From Sinanaerobacter chloroacetimidivorans (lineage in GTDB: Bacteria; Bacillota; Clostridia; Peptostreptococcales; Anaerovoracaceae), in contig NZ_JAGSND010000003.1 in the NCBI RefSeq assembly GCF_018128545.1, positions 62,001 to 126,000 of the forward strand: a stretch of 64,000 nucleotides of DNA, in the 5' to 3' direction. The notes beneath the pieces were generated by a model. It was given only the letters and a program-made list of their open reading frames with translations, was not told the origin of the DNA and made no database searches. The position numbers and the translations under genes were made by a program. Shown one piece after another: positions 9,240-18,833 of the stretch. Positions within the stretch are counted from its first letter, which is position 1; every line of letters begins with the position of its first letter.

Positions 9240-10988
9240 ATGGAGCCTGGAAACTTTTTTAAAGAGCTGGATTCGATGTTTCAGACAAAGAATATAAAAG
9301 AGGTTGAAAAGTACGTGATAGACGCTATGGAACGCGTACAAAGGGAAAATGACCTGCCGTCACTGCTTGCAATTGCCAATGAACTTGGCGGAATTTACCG
9401 GGTGACGAGCAGATTCGATGAGGCAAAGCTGGTATATGCCATTGCTGTGGAAACCATTAAACTGCTGGGACTTCAAAATACGGTACAGCATGGAACAACG
9501 CTTCTGAATCTTGCAGGGGTCTACGCGGAAGCCTATGAAACGCTGGAAGCGATAAAGCTGTATGAGAACGCGGCAGTGATCTTTACCTGTGCCGGATTGG
9601 ATCGGGACTATAGAATGGCTGCCCTCTATAACAACATGAGCCATGCCTGTGACAAAATGAACATGACCGATGAGGCATTGACTTATGCAGAAAGATCGCT
9701 GGCTGTCATAAAAGGTTTAACGGGATATGACCCGGAGCTTGCAACCAGTTATACGACCCTTGCTACAAGATATTTAAAAAAGCAAAGGTATCACGAGGCT
9801 CTTGATCATCTTAAGAAAGCAGAGAAGATCTTTTTAAAGCTGCCGGGTAAAATCAACATCCATTATGCAGCCACTTTAAATTCTCTCGGTGAACTGCATT
9901 ACTATCAGGGAAAACTCGCCGAGTCAGCCAGGTATTATGAGCAGGCTCTGGAACTGATTAAAGAGAATTATGGAGAAAATAAATCTTATACGGAGGTCTC
10001 CCAAAATCTTGCAAAGGTCTATGAAACGATGACTTCAGCAAATAAGAGAATGACAGGACTTGAACTTGCAGAGGCATACTATAACGAATACGGCAGGAAC
10101 ATGATTCAGGAAAGCTTTCCGGAGTATAGAAGATATATGGCCATAGGTCTTGTTGGCGAGGGGTCCGAATGCTTCGGCTTTGATGATGAGCTGTCCGAGA
10201 GCCACGACTTCGGGCCGGGATTTTGTATCTGGCTGCCTGATGCGGTTTTCCGGGAAATCGGTGAAAAGCTGCAGGCTTCCTATGATCGCTTACCAAAGAC
10301 TTTCAACGGAAAATTCAGAATGGAAACCTTGGAAGGCGGCGGCAGAGTGGGCGTTTTCAGTACCGGTGAATTTTACAGGAAATATATCGGCTGTACCGGC
10401 GTTCCCAAGAGCAATGCAGAATGGCTGTTTGCTCCGGAAACCAGCTTCAGTACGGTGACAAACGGAAAAATTTTTGAAGATCATCTGGGCGAATTCACCA
10501 AAATAAGAGACGGGTTGTCAAACTTTTATCCAAAGGACATTTATCTGAAGAAGCTGGCTGCAAGAATGGCCATGATGTCCCAAACTGGCCAGTATAACTA
10601 TGAAAGATGCATGAAGAGAAGTGAGTACGCGGCAGCCTATATTTCCTGCAGCGAGTTTGTAAAGGCTTCTGTATCGATGATCTATTTGTTAAACCGGAGC
10701 TATATGCCCTTTTATAAATGGATGTTCAAGGGAATGGATCAGCTGGAACGCTTGCGGGATGTAAAACCGCTGCTGGAGCAGCTGTCCGCCCTTCCGGATG
10801 CTGCCGGGAATACGGATAAAAAGGTTTTGCTCATAGAAGAAATCTGTATTCGGGTTGGAAATGAACTCAGGCGACAAGGGATCATTGCCGGATCGGATGC
10901 TTTTCTGAACAGCCATTGCCGCTCTGTCATGGACTTGATTTCTGACCCCCAGATCAAACATTTACCTGTCATGTTTGACGCGAAATAA
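9240..10988 (+). CDS. TPR protein with C-terminal DUF4037 (nucleotidyltransferase-like) domain
   Basis: A 582-residue protein. The N-terminal 265 residues form about six tetratricopeptide repeats (for example YERALEL-like helices around AARYYEQALELI). From about residue 290 comes a DUF4037-type domain: the GLVGEGSECFGFDDELSESHDF region resembles the GS...D..SD..D motif of DNA-polymerase-beta-type nucleotidyltransferases. The ATG at 9240 is preferred over GTG at 9228 because AAGGTGGGG lies at proper spacing. It is probably an RNA- or protein-modifying enzyme with its substrate recruited by the TPR part (inference). A terminator follows at 11094. Confidence 0.72.
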   Translation: MEPGNFFKELDSMFQTKNIKEVEKYVIDAMERVQRENDLPSLLAIANELGGIYRVTSRFDEAKLVYAIAVETIKLLGLQNTVQHGTTLLNLAGVYAEAYETLEAIKLYENAAVIFTCAGLDRDYRMAALYNNMSHACDKMNMTDEALTYAERSLAVIKGLTGYDPELATSYTTLATRYLKKQRYHEALDHLKKAEKIFLKLPGKINIHYAATLNSLGELHYYQGKLAESARYYEQALELIKENYGENKSYTEVSQNLAKVYETMTSANKRMTGLELAEAYYNEYGRNMIQESFPEYRRYMAIGLVGEGSECFGFDDELSESHDFGPGFCIWLPDAVFREIGEKLQASYDRLPKTFNGKFRMETLEGGGRVGVFSTGEFYRKYIGCTGVPKSNAEWLFAPETSFSTVTNGKIFEDHLGEFTKIRDGLSNFYPKDIYLKKLAARMAMMSQTGQYNYERCMKRSEYAAAYISCSEFVKASVSMIYLLNRSYMPFYKWMFKGMDQLERLRDVKPLLEQLSALPDAAGNTDKKVLLIEEICIRVGNELRRQGIIAGSDAFLNSHCRSVMDLISDPQIKHLPVMFDAK

Positions 10989-11093
10989 TTTTATGGTTTT
11001 TATTTTGTAAAATTTTTGAATATGAGACAGATAATAATTGCAAAGGAATAACGTCAATGATAAAATGACAGCAAGGACGGGTTCTTCCTTTTG

Positions 11094-11121
11094 AACGATG
11101 AGGTGAAACCTCATCGTTTTT
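11094..11121 (+). terminator. Rho-independent terminator
   Basis: An 11-bp perfect stem (AACGATGAGGT / ACCTCATCGTT) with a GAA loop and a T-rich tail. It ends the DUF4125-DUF4037 transcript ahead of the sigma-54 activator. Confidence 0.85.
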
Positions 11122-11166
11122 CATGTATGGGTTTGTTGAAAAACAACTGGAACAGGAGGCTGGAAA

Positions 11167-12594
11167 GTGGACGCTTTAGAGCAGAAGTATTTAAAAAAAA
11201 TCGTCTCGGCAGGTTATGAAAGTGAGTTTTATAAAGTCATGGTTGAATACCTGGGTGAAGAAATTTTCGTGGCCGACGGAACAGGGAAAATACTGTTTGT
11301 AAATCCTGCTTCCGTTAAGACGATCGGACTCCCAGTTGATCAGATCGTAGGACGCAACGCGGAAGATTTTGAAAAAGAAGGATATTTTTCCGTCAGCAGT
11401 ACCATGGAGGTCATTCGCCAGAGAAAAAGCATCAACGTTTTGCAGAAATTGAAGAACGGTAAGACCGTCCTTGCTACAGGTGTACCCATTTTCGATAAGG
11501 AGCAGGATGAAATTGTTATGGTTATCAGCACATCCAAAGATGTGGACGCTGTGAACGAATTATTGCATACTGTTGAAAAACAGGCAATGGAAATTGAAAA
11601 AAACAAAGCTGAGATCCATAATCTGAGAGAATCTATGTTTGAAGCAGAGGGCTTTATTTCCGGCGACCCGATCATGCAGGAACTAAAAAACACCGTGGCC
11701 AGAGTAGCCCCCCTGGAGGTATCGGTCTTGATACAGGGAGAAACCGGAGTCGGAAAAGAAGTCGTGGCCAGATCCCTGCACAAATTCAGCAACAGGAGCA
11801 ATGAACCTTATATTAAAATTAACTGCGGTACCATACCGGAACAGCTGATTGAGTCCGAACTGTTTGGATATGAGAAAGGTGCATTTACAGGAGCGAACTT
11901 GGGAGGTAAAAAGGGAAAGGTTGAAATGGCCCACATGGGAACGCTTTTTCTGGATGAGATCGGTGAGCTTCCACTGACGCTGCAGGTCAAACTACTCGAC
12001 TTTTTACAGGATGGGACCTTTACAAGAGTCGGAGGAACGGAGAGGATCAAGGTGAATGCAAGGGTGGTAGCTGCAACTAACCGGGATTTAAAACGGATGT
12101 GCGAGGAAGGAAAGTTTCGAAAGGATCTGTATTACAGGCTGAATGTAATCCCCATCAACATTCCGCCCCTTCGTGACCGTCCCGGAGATATCGATGTTCT
12201 TACGAAGTATTTTGTTTCACGCAACAATTCTAAATACCGGTGTCATAAAATATTGGGCAACGGACTTCTCGAGATTTTGATCCGGTTCGACTGGCCGGGA
12301 AATGTAAGGGAATTGGAAAACGTAATGGAACGGGCATTTGTCATGTCTGACGAGCAAATGGTTACCAAGGAGGATATCAAGAAAATTCTCTATGGAGATG
12401 GTGGGTTATCAGAAATTAAGAATTTGACGGAGCTGGAGATTATGCCCTTAAAAGAGGCAAAATGGGCTTTGGAGAAACAGCTTGTCAGCAAAGCTTACAA
12501 AATGTACAATTCCACTTATAAAGTTGCCGCGGTGCTGCAAGTGGACCAGTCAACAGTAGTAAAGCTATTGCATAAACATAAGTGCATACCATAA
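11167..12594 (+). CDS. Sigma-54-dependent activator with PAS sensor
   Basis: A 475-residue enhancer-binding protein. An N-terminal PAS domain (about 22-125) is followed by a coiled-coil linker. An AAA+ domain (about 160-400) carries Walker A GETGVGKE, the sigma-54 contact loop GAFTGA and Walker B LFLDEIGEL. A Fis-type helix-turn-helix ends the protein. The start is GTG at 11167 with AGGAGG seven bases upstream. A near-perfect sigma-54 promoter lies 250 bp downstream, ahead of the methylamine operon, so this protein most likely turns that operon on in response to a small ligand sensed by PAS, perhaps a methylated amine (inference). Confidence 0.93.
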   Translation: MDALEQKYLKKIVSAGYESEFYKVMVEYLGEEIFVADGTGKILFVNPASVKTIGLPVDQIVGRNAEDFEKEGYFSVSSTMEVIRQRKSINVLQKLKNGKTVLATGVPIFDKEQDEIVMVISTSKDVDAVNELLHTVEKQAMEIEKNKAEIHNLRESMFEAEGFISGDPIMQELKNTVARVAPLEVSVLIQGETGVGKEVVARSLHKFSNRSNEPYIKINCGTIPEQLIESELFGYEKGAFTGANLGGKKGKVEMAHMGTLFLDEIGELPLTLQVKLLDFLQDGTFTRVGGTERIKVNARVVAATNRDLKRMCEEGKFRKDLYYRLNVIPINIPPLRDRPGDIDVLTKYFVSRNNSKYRCHKILGNGLLEILIRFDWPGNVRELENVMERAFVMSDEQMVTKEDIKKILYGDGGLSEIKNLTELEIMPLKEAKWALEKQLVSKAYKMYNSTYKVAAVLQVDQSTVVKLLHKHKCIP

Positions 12595-12706
12595 GAAAAG
12601 AGATGACTATGTGATTTATCAAAGAAATTTTTCCGATAAACCAATGAATATATTCATTATGGATAAGGACTTTTTTCATTATATTTTACACGTAAGGTGT
12701 CTTATT

Positions 12707-12750
12707 AAAGCATGAAAAAACTGAGAAACGGTTTTTTCCATGCTTTTTTT
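12707..12750 (+). terminator. Rho-independent terminator of the sigma-54 activator gene
   Basis: AAAGCATG-AAAAAAC pairs with GTTTTTT-CCATGCTTT and a run of T follows. This separates the activator transcript from the methylamine operon. Confidence 0.88.
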
Positions 12751-12771
12751 AGTTGTCTGCTTTTGATAAAT

Positions 12772-12806
12772 TTGAGCTGGTGCTGCAGAATCAGGGAGAT
12801 GCTCAA
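12772..12806. promoter_or_regulatory. Candidate upstream activator site
   Basis: TTGAGC and GCTCAA form a perfect 6-bp inverted repeat with a 23-bp spacer, 24 bp upstream of the sigma-54 promoter. The position fits an enhancer for the PAS/AAA+ activator, although such sites are usually farther from the -24 element. Confidence 0.4.
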
Positions 12807-12830
12807 GTCGGTCATCTTGGAGATTATAAT

Positions 12831-12847
12831 TTGGCACGATTCCTGCA
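12831..12847 (+). promoter_or_regulatory. Sigma-54 (-24/-12) promoter of the methylamine operon
   Basis: TTGGCACGATTCCTGCA matches the YTGGCACGrNNNTTGCW consensus with one mismatch (CTGC for TTGC) and correct GG-N10-GC spacing. It lies 50 bp before the first corrinoid-protein gene and downstream of a sigma-54 activator gene. Confidence 0.9.
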
Positions 12848-12897
12848 ATGTATCTATGTAATTTGATTTAAGCATCTTTAGAAATAAGGAGGAAAAA

Positions 12898-13551
12898 ATG
12901 AATAAAGAAAAAGTATTTGCGGATGCAGCTGAAGCAATCATAGAAGGCGATGAAAGCAGAGCGTTGGACATTATTAAAAAGGCTGAAACCGAAGGACTTG
13001 ATCTAGTTGAATTGCTGTCAAAGGGCTTCAGCGCAGGTATGCAGGAGCTAGGCGAAAAGTTCAGTTCAGGGGAAGTATTTCTGCCGGAACTGATTTATAT
13101 CAGCGGCATCATGAAGAATATCTCTGCAGAGGTCGAATCAAAATTAGACCAAAGCAGTATTCAGAAGAAAGGTGTCATGATCATTGCAACTGTAGCGGGG
13201 GATGTGCATGATATCGGAAAAGGTATTGTTGCGTCTCTTGTGAAGACAAACGGTGTAGAAGTTCATGATCTTGGAAGAGAAGTCCCTGCCGAGGAATTTG
13301 TAAAAGCGGTAAAAGAATTTGACGCAGACTTTGTCGGAAGCAGTGCACTGCTGACAACCACCATGACGGAGCAGCAGCGAATTGAAGAACTTTTAAAAGA
13401 AGCGGGACTCAGAGATAAGGTCAAGACTTTTGTCGGTGGGGCACCGATAACACAACGGTGGGCGGATAAGATCGGTGCCGACTATTATAGTGAAGATGCA
13501 ACGGAGACGATAAGGCAGATTAACGAGATCATTTCAGCCAAAACACGATAA
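12898..13551 (+). CDS. mtbC: Dimethylamine corrinoid protein
   Basis: A 217-residue two-domain corrinoid protein of the MtbC/MttC/MtmC type. A helical cap domain (about 1-90) precedes a Rossmann-like B12 domain. The latter carries the D-x-H-x-x-G base-off motif as GDVHDIGKGI around residues 101-110, whose His supplies the lower cobalt ligand. It carries methyl groups between the substrate methyltransferase and the acceptor methyltransferase. It is first in the operon, 38 bp ahead of mtbB, which supports pairing with dimethylamine. RBS AAGGAGG. Confidence 0.9.
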   Translation: MNKEKVFADAAEAIIEGDESRALDIIKKAETEGLDLVELLSKGFSAGMQELGEKFSSGEVFLPELIYISGIMKNISAEVESKLDQSSIQKKGVMIIATVAGDVHDIGKGIVASLVKTNGVEVHDLGREVPAEEFVKAVKEFDADFVGSSALLTTTMTEQQRIEELLKEAGLRDKVKTFVGGAPITQRWADKIGADYYSEDATETIRQINEIISAKTR

Positions 13552-13589
13552 ACCGATTCTAATTTAATTTTTATGAATGGAGGCCTAAC

Positions 13590-14978
13590 ATGAAGGATAG
13601 TTATTTTACCAGAATGGGCGATGGTGAAGGCATATGGATGTCGAAAGCCGAACTGGAAGAAGAAGTCCAAAAAGGCATGGAAGATGCCGTTAAAAAAGGA
13701 AAATCGCAGCCGCTGGATAAGGAAGATATCGACAGACTGTTGGATATCCTCATGATGCCAGAGAAAAATGTAAGCGTAGAAAGAGGTAACGAAGGTGTTG
13801 TGACCTTTGATGCCGGGACATTGAAACTTCCGGTAAGAGCAGGCATCCCTGTGGATAGAACTACGGCTTTACTGATTCATGAACGAATCCTGTGCTCAGA
13901 TACCATGGAACTTTGCCATGTAGATTATAGTTACAAGGCGATCAAGAATATTATCGCTGAAGAAGCAATGGCTATGGAATCCGCTCAGATGAACTGTATC
14001 ATGCCTGTCTTCTATGGAGCAATGCCGAATATGGGTCTTTATACAAAACCCGACGGACCGGTGGAAAACTGGTCGGTGGCTTTGCCCGAAGGAAGGATCA
14101 AGGATGCTTGCGATGCCCAGGAAGCGGCTCTCGAATTCTGTAGAGATGATATGATATACATTGGAAGTAAAATGGCTGAAGCCGGTGCCTGCGGAATCCA
14201 ATTCGATACCATCGGTGCTAGCGGCGATGCCGACGCAATCGCTGCGCTTGAAGCGGCTAAGGTTCTTTCACAAAAGTATCCTGATTTGAGCATCACTATG
14301 GGCATGGCAAATGAATTCCATCTTGGAATGCATGGTAAGCTGACTTTTGAAGGCGAAAAAATAGCTGGGCAATATCCTGCTAAGCAGGTTAAATCTGTCG
14401 AAGCAGCAGGTGCACATAGCTATGGTGTGGTAATTAATACAAATAGCAGCAGGTCCTTCCCGTGGAATCTGGCAAGATCCCTTACATATGTCAAGGAAGC
14501 GACAAGAGTGGCAGGTATTCCGGTCCTTGTAAATGCCGGTATGGGCGTTGGCGGAATTCCTCTGACCAATACATCACCTACCGACTGTACGACAAGAGTT
14601 TCTAAAGTTATGATGGAAATCGGCAAAGCCGACGGATTGTAGATTGGCCATGGGGATGCTTACGGAATGGCTTGCATGCACGAAACGGCCGCTGGAATGG
14701 GAGGAATTCGTACAGCCGGAGACCTGGTTGCACGTATGGTCATGAAAGGCATGAAGATTAACCAGGCCAAAAAATATGTTGCAGATAAATTAGGTTGTTC
14801 GGTGTTCGATTTATCAGACTCTGCCAGAATGAAGGAGATCAGGGAATCTCTCGATATCGGCACGGTACTGTCCAGAACGAACGCGGCAACAGGTATGGCG
14901 GCAAAAATAAAGATTGCAGAATTGCTTGATATTAAGATTCCGAGTGTGGAAAAGTTCAAGAAGTTAACCGGTATGTAA
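13590..14978 (+). CDS. mtbB: Dimethylamine methyltransferase containing pyrrolysine (amber readthrough)
   Basis: Transfers a methyl group from dimethylamine to the corrinoid protein, giving monomethylamine. The frame is open from ATG 13590 to an amber codon at 14640-14642 and continues in the same frame, with family-typical sequence (IGHGDAYGM, AAGMGGIRTAGDL), to TAA at 14978. Reading the amber as pyrrolysine gives 462 residues with Pyl at 351, close to the usual MtbB length and Pyl position. Gene callers would split it into two pieces. RBS GGAGG. It lies between mtbC and a BCCT transporter. Decoding requires PylS and tRNA-Pyl, which are not in this window. Confidence 0.92.
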
Positions 14979-14990
14979 TGAATAACGGTA

Positions 14991-15020
14991 CGGACTGAAG
15001 CACGAGGAGCGCTTCATCCG
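14991..15020 (+). other. Stem-loop between mtbB and the BCCT transporter
   Basis: CGGACTGAAGC can pair with GCTTCATCCG around an 8-nt loop. No U-tract follows, so it is more likely an mRNA processing or stability element than a terminator. Confidence 0.4.
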
Positions 15021-15065
15021 TGCCGAATAAAAATAATGAGTTTATATTATCATGGGAGGTAATAT

Positions 15066-16619
15066 ATGGAACAAATTAAAATGAAGCAAAGCGGCAAATA
15101 TGATTTGCCTTTGACAATCGTTAGCCTGGCCATACTATTTACCTTTGTAGGTTTCATGTTTGTTAAGCCGGATATAACCCTGAATGGAGTCAGCAGTGCG
15201 TTCGATGCCATTATAAAAATAACGGGTTCCGTGCTTTTAGTATTTACTCTTTTCACCTTATGTGTTTCCATCTATCTAGGGGCCGGCAAGTATGCAGACA
15301 TAAAGTTTGGAGATGAAAAACCGGAATATTCGCTTTTTAGTTACATAGCAATGATGACTCTTGCAGCGCTGGCATCTGCCGCTTTATACTGGTCATTTAC
15401 AGAATGGACATATTATTATACTACCCCAGGACTTGGAATGGAACCGGAAAGCATTGAAGCCCTGGAGTCATCCCTGGGGTATCAGTTTTTCCACTGGGGC
15501 ATTTCAGGACAGTGCGTCTATGTCTGCATCGGTGCTGCCATGGCATATGCTTTCTACATTCGTAAGGTTCCTCTATTGCAGACCAGTTCGGTATGCTGCG
15601 CAATGATGGGCGAATTCAAAGGAAAGAGCTTTGTAGGAAAGTTGATTGACTTTTGCGTAATCTTTGGAATCGTCGGCGGTCTCGGATGCTCCTTAGGACT
15701 TGCGGTTCCATTGGCAGGAGGCGCATTAACGAAGCTGTTTGGTATAGAAGTGACAGGTCCTGTAAAAATCGGAATTGTTGTGGTAATCGCGCTGGTATTT
15801 ACATTCACATCGTTTATCGGAACCAAAAAAGGTATGAAGAATTTGAGCAACATTACGGCAGGGTTATGTATCGTGTATTTGATTTATGTATTCCTTGTAG
15901 GTCCGACCACATTCATCATGAAAAATACGGTAAATTCATTCGGCTGGATGATCTTCGAGTTTCCCCGTATGAGTTTGTATACGGACCCGGTTACCAATTC
16001 GGGATTTCCAGAGTCATGGACGTTGTTCTTCCAGGCATTCTATTTGAATTATGCAGCCATGATGGGTATTTTTGTTGCAAAGATCTCGAAAGGCCGAACA
16101 CTTCGTCAATTGGTATGGGCTACTTTACTTGGCATTTCTGCCGGAGGATGGTTCCTGTTTGCTATTAATGGAAACTTCTCAATTCATTCCCATATCACAG
16201 GGCTTTCAGACATTGTAGCCCTTGCGAACAGCGGTGTAGGTGAGAGAGGCATCTTTGATGTAGTGGCATTGCTTCCAGGCGGCAGCGTGTTGCTCCCGGT
16301 CGTATTGCTGATCGTTATTGTAGGCTTTGTCGCATCATCACTTGACAGCGCTTCCTTGTCACTGGCACAGACTACCACAAAAATGACCGAGAATGACGGG
16401 GAAGTGAATAAATGGTTCAGAGTATTTTGGTGTTTTGTTCTCACTCTGGTACCGCTTTCCATTCTACTTGCAAATGCATCTTTTTCAGCCCTTAAGAACT
16501 TATCAATATTAATTTCTATTCCATTTATGGTAATCGTAGCTTTTATGGAAATCAAGCTGTTAAAATGGCTGTCGGAGGACCGAAAAGCCGGTAGGCTTGA
16601 AAAATATGGTATCAAATAG
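15066..16619 (+). CDS. BCCT-family transporter, probably for methylated amines
   Basis: A 517-residue integral membrane protein with about 12 hydrophobic segments and the BCCT hallmark FFHWGISGQ-type motif (around residue 142). BCCT carriers import betaine, choline, carnitine and related quaternary amines with sodium or protons. Its place between mtbB and mttB suggests import of trimethylamine, dimethylamine or a betaine (inference). RBS GGGAGG. It ends in an amber codon; the frame stops again after one sense codon, so this amber is an ordinary stop. Confidence 0.88.
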   Translation: MEQIKMKQSGKYDLPLTIVSLAILFTFVGFMFVKPDITLNGVSSAFDAIIKITGSVLLVFTLFTLCVSIYLGAGKYADIKFGDEKPEYSLFSYIAMMTLAALASAALYWSFTEWTYYYTTPGLGMEPESIEALESSLGYQFFHWGISGQCVYVCIGAAMAYAFYIRKVPLLQTSSVCCAMMGEFKGKSFVGKLIDFCVIFGIVGGLGCSLGLAVPLAGGALTKLFGIEVTGPVKIGIVVVIALVFTFTSFIGTKKGMKNLSNITAGLCIVYLIYVFLVGPTTFIMKNTVNSFGWMIFEFPRMSLYTDPVTNSGFPESWTLFFQAFYLNYAAMMGIFVAKISKGRTLRQLVWATLLGISAGGWFLFAINGNFSIHSHITGLSDIVALANSGVGERGIFDVVALLPGGSVLLPVVLLIVIVGFVASSLDSASLSLAQTTTKMTENDGEVNKWFRVFWCFVLTLVPLSILLANASFSALKNLSILISIPFMVIVAFMEIKLLKWLSEDRKAGRLEKYGIK

Positions 16620-16678
16620 GAATGAAAGTAAACTGCAGACACGCTCTGACCGGGTGTGTCTGTCTGGAGGAGAATATT

Positions 16679-18157
16679 ATGGCAAAAAAAGAAAAAACAA
16701 CAGCTTATGTTCTTGATACGATGAACTCCGCATTCAGTTACGGAAACAAGCTGACGGAAGATCAGCTTTATGCAATTCATGCTGCAAGTTTGGAAGTATT
16801 GAGTCAAGTAGGTATTAAAGTAGAAAGCCGTAAGGCAAGAGATCTTTTTGCGGAAGCAGGGGCAACCGTTGCCGGAGATAATGTAAAGATTCCTGTTCAT
16901 TTGGTAGAGGAATCCATTCAATCAGCTCCCTCCGTGATTTTACTTGCCGGCCGGAATCCTAAAAATGATTACGTCATCAAGCAGAAAAAAGTCGCTTTCA
17001 TAAATTTCGGTGAAGGTGTCAATGTCATTGATCCATATACAAAAGAATACAGAAGATCGACAAAGGTGGATCTTGAAAGAAATACAAGAGTGGCAGATGC
17101 GATCAATGTGCTGCCGATTGCATATCGTTCGGTTGCTTCCCAGGATATTCCGGGTCCTGTACAGGCACTTCATAATATGGAGGCTATGTTCCACAACACT
17201 TCCAAGCATATTTTTATCGGTCCTGACGGCGAAAAGAACGCCCTAAAAATTATAGACATGGCAGCTAAAATCGTTGGGGGCAGGGAAGAACTGAAAAAAA
17301 GGCCGATCGTTACTTTCAACGTATGCCCTACAAGCCCGCTGCAGCTGAACCCCGCTGCATCTGATGTAATTATTGAAGGCGCAAAGGCCGGAATTCCTTC
17401 CAATATTATTTCAATGGCTTTATCAGGAGCAACGGCTCCGGTTACTTTGGCAGGGACATTGGTAACCCATAACGCGGAGGTATTATCGGCAGTCGTCCTG
17501 AGTCAGATTGCCTGCAAAGGAGCACCGGTTTTTTATGCAAGCTCTACATCGATTATGGACATGAGACATCTGACTACTCCTGTGGGCTCTCCGGAACTTG
17601 CAATGATCAGCAATGCTGTTGCACAGCTGTCTCAATATTATTTGCTGCCCAGCTTCGTGGCAGGAGGATAGGCGGACAGTAAAGTTCCGGATGCGCAGGC
17701 CGCTCATGAGAAAACCTTAACCGCTCTTTTAGCTGCACAGGGTGGAGCTAACCTTATATACGGTGCAGGTATGCTTGAGCTTGGAATGACATTCGATTTA
17801 GCTCAATTATTAATTGACGCTGAGATATTTAAGATGGTATTGCACACGATCAATGGATTTATCGTTAACGATGAAACATTGGCATTGAATGTAATCAAAG
17901 AAGTAGGTACGGGTGAATTTGTTTCCCATCCTCATACAAGCGGCAACTTTAGAAGGATACAGTCTCATTCGGATCTGATCAACCGACAGGCCAGGGATGC
18001 CTGGGTTGCAGGCGGAAGCAAGACTATGGCTGACAAGAGTTATGAAAAAGCGATTCATCTATTGGAGAATCATATTCCTGATCCGTTAAGTCAAGAGGAA
18101 GCAGATTATATCCGAAAGATAATAGAAGATGCGGAAAAGGAATATGGCGTAAAATAA
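16679..18157 (+). CDS. mttB: Trimethylamine methyltransferase containing pyrrolysine (amber readthrough)
   Basis: Demethylates trimethylamine to dimethylamine, methylating its corrinoid partner. The frame from ATG 16679 reaches an amber at 17669-17671 after VAGG and continues without further stops (ADSKVPDAQAAHEKT...) to TAA at 18157. With pyrrolysine at residue 331 the product is 492 residues, matching known MttB proteins, which makes it a true pyrrolysine MttB rather than a Pyl-less betaine demethylase (MtgB/MtcB class). The chosen ATG has GGAGG eight bases upstream; an earlier ATG at 16622 does not. The mttC gene follows after 28 bp. Confidence 0.94.
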
Positions 18158-18185
18158 GTATTTATCTTATCATAGGAGAATGGAA

Positions 18186-18818
18186 ATGAGTAAAATCTTT
18201 AAAAAAATAATGGAGGCTGTGGAGGAAGGCGATAAAGAAGAAGTCATTGCACTCGTCCAGGAAGGCCTTGAGGATGGAGAGACCCCCCAGAGCATTTTGA
18301 ATGACGGACTTTTAGAAGGGATGAACTTAGTAGGGGAACAGTTTAAACAAGGGACGATTTTTGTTCCTGAAGTATTGATGTCTGCACAGACTGTTGATGC
18401 TGGTATGGAAATATTGAAGCCTCTGCTGAATGCGGGTGACATAAAGAATGCCGGCAAGATCGTTTTTTGCACAGTTGAAGGCGACCTTCATGATATCGGG
18501 AAGAAGCTATGCAGTATGCTGCTGCAAGGCGCGGGATATGAAGTTATAGATCTTGGGGCAGACGTTGCTGTTGACAGGATCCTAGACGGCGTTAAAGTAC
18601 ATAAACCTGACATCCTGGCCATGTCTGCAATGCTTACGACTACGATGCTTTCCATGGATACGGCCGTAGAATCGTTAAAGAAGGAAGGTCTTGATCAAGT
18701 TGCTGTTATGATCGGCGGTGCTCCGCTGTCAAACGATTATGCATTAAAAATAGGGGCTAATTATTCAGAGGATGCTGTCGGCGCTGTTGAGCTGGCAGAC
18801 AGATTATTAGGCAATTAA
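18186..18818 (+). CDS. mttC: Trimethylamine corrinoid protein
   Basis: A 210-residue corrinoid protein related to the one at 12898. The helical cap covers about residues 1-85. The B12-binding motif is GDLHDIGKKL (near residue 100), followed by the family GG and SAMLTTTM segments. Position right after mttB makes it the methyl carrier for trimethylamine. I chose ATG 18186 because AGGAG lies seven bases upstream; ATG 18180 would leave one base. It presumably hands its methyl to the MtbA-like protein encoded 15 bp downstream. Confidence 0.9.
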   Translation: MSKIFKKIMEAVEEGDKEEVIALVQEGLEDGETPQSILNDGLLEGMNLVGEQFKQGTIFVPEVLMSAQTVDAGMEILKPLLNAGDIKNAGKIVFCTVEGDLHDIGKKLCSMLLQGAGYEVIDLGADVAVDRILDGVKVHKPDILAMSAMLTTTMLSMDTAVESLKKEGLDQVAVMIGGAPLSNDYALKIGANYSEDAVGAVELADRLLGN

Positions 18819-18833
18819 TAAGGGGGGAACGAT

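Larger units (their letters stand above)
12595..12897. other. Regulatory gap before the methylamine operon
   Basis: A 303-bp non-coding stretch holding a strong terminator (12707-12750), an inverted repeat TTGAGC/GCTCAA (12772-12777 and 12801-12806) that could bind the activator, and a sigma-54 promoter (12831-12847). No open reading frame here looks real. Confidence 0.8.

Noticed and set aside
14667-14978. Separate 103-codon gene after mtbB
   Set aside because: It has no start signal and is the continuation of mtbB past the amber codon.
15653-16168. 171-codon plus-strand frame inside the BCCT gene
   Set aside because: It lies wholly inside a well-supported membrane protein gene in another frame, without a ribosome-binding site.
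17771-18157. Separate 128-codon gene after mttB
   Set aside because: It is the continuation of mttB past the amber codon.
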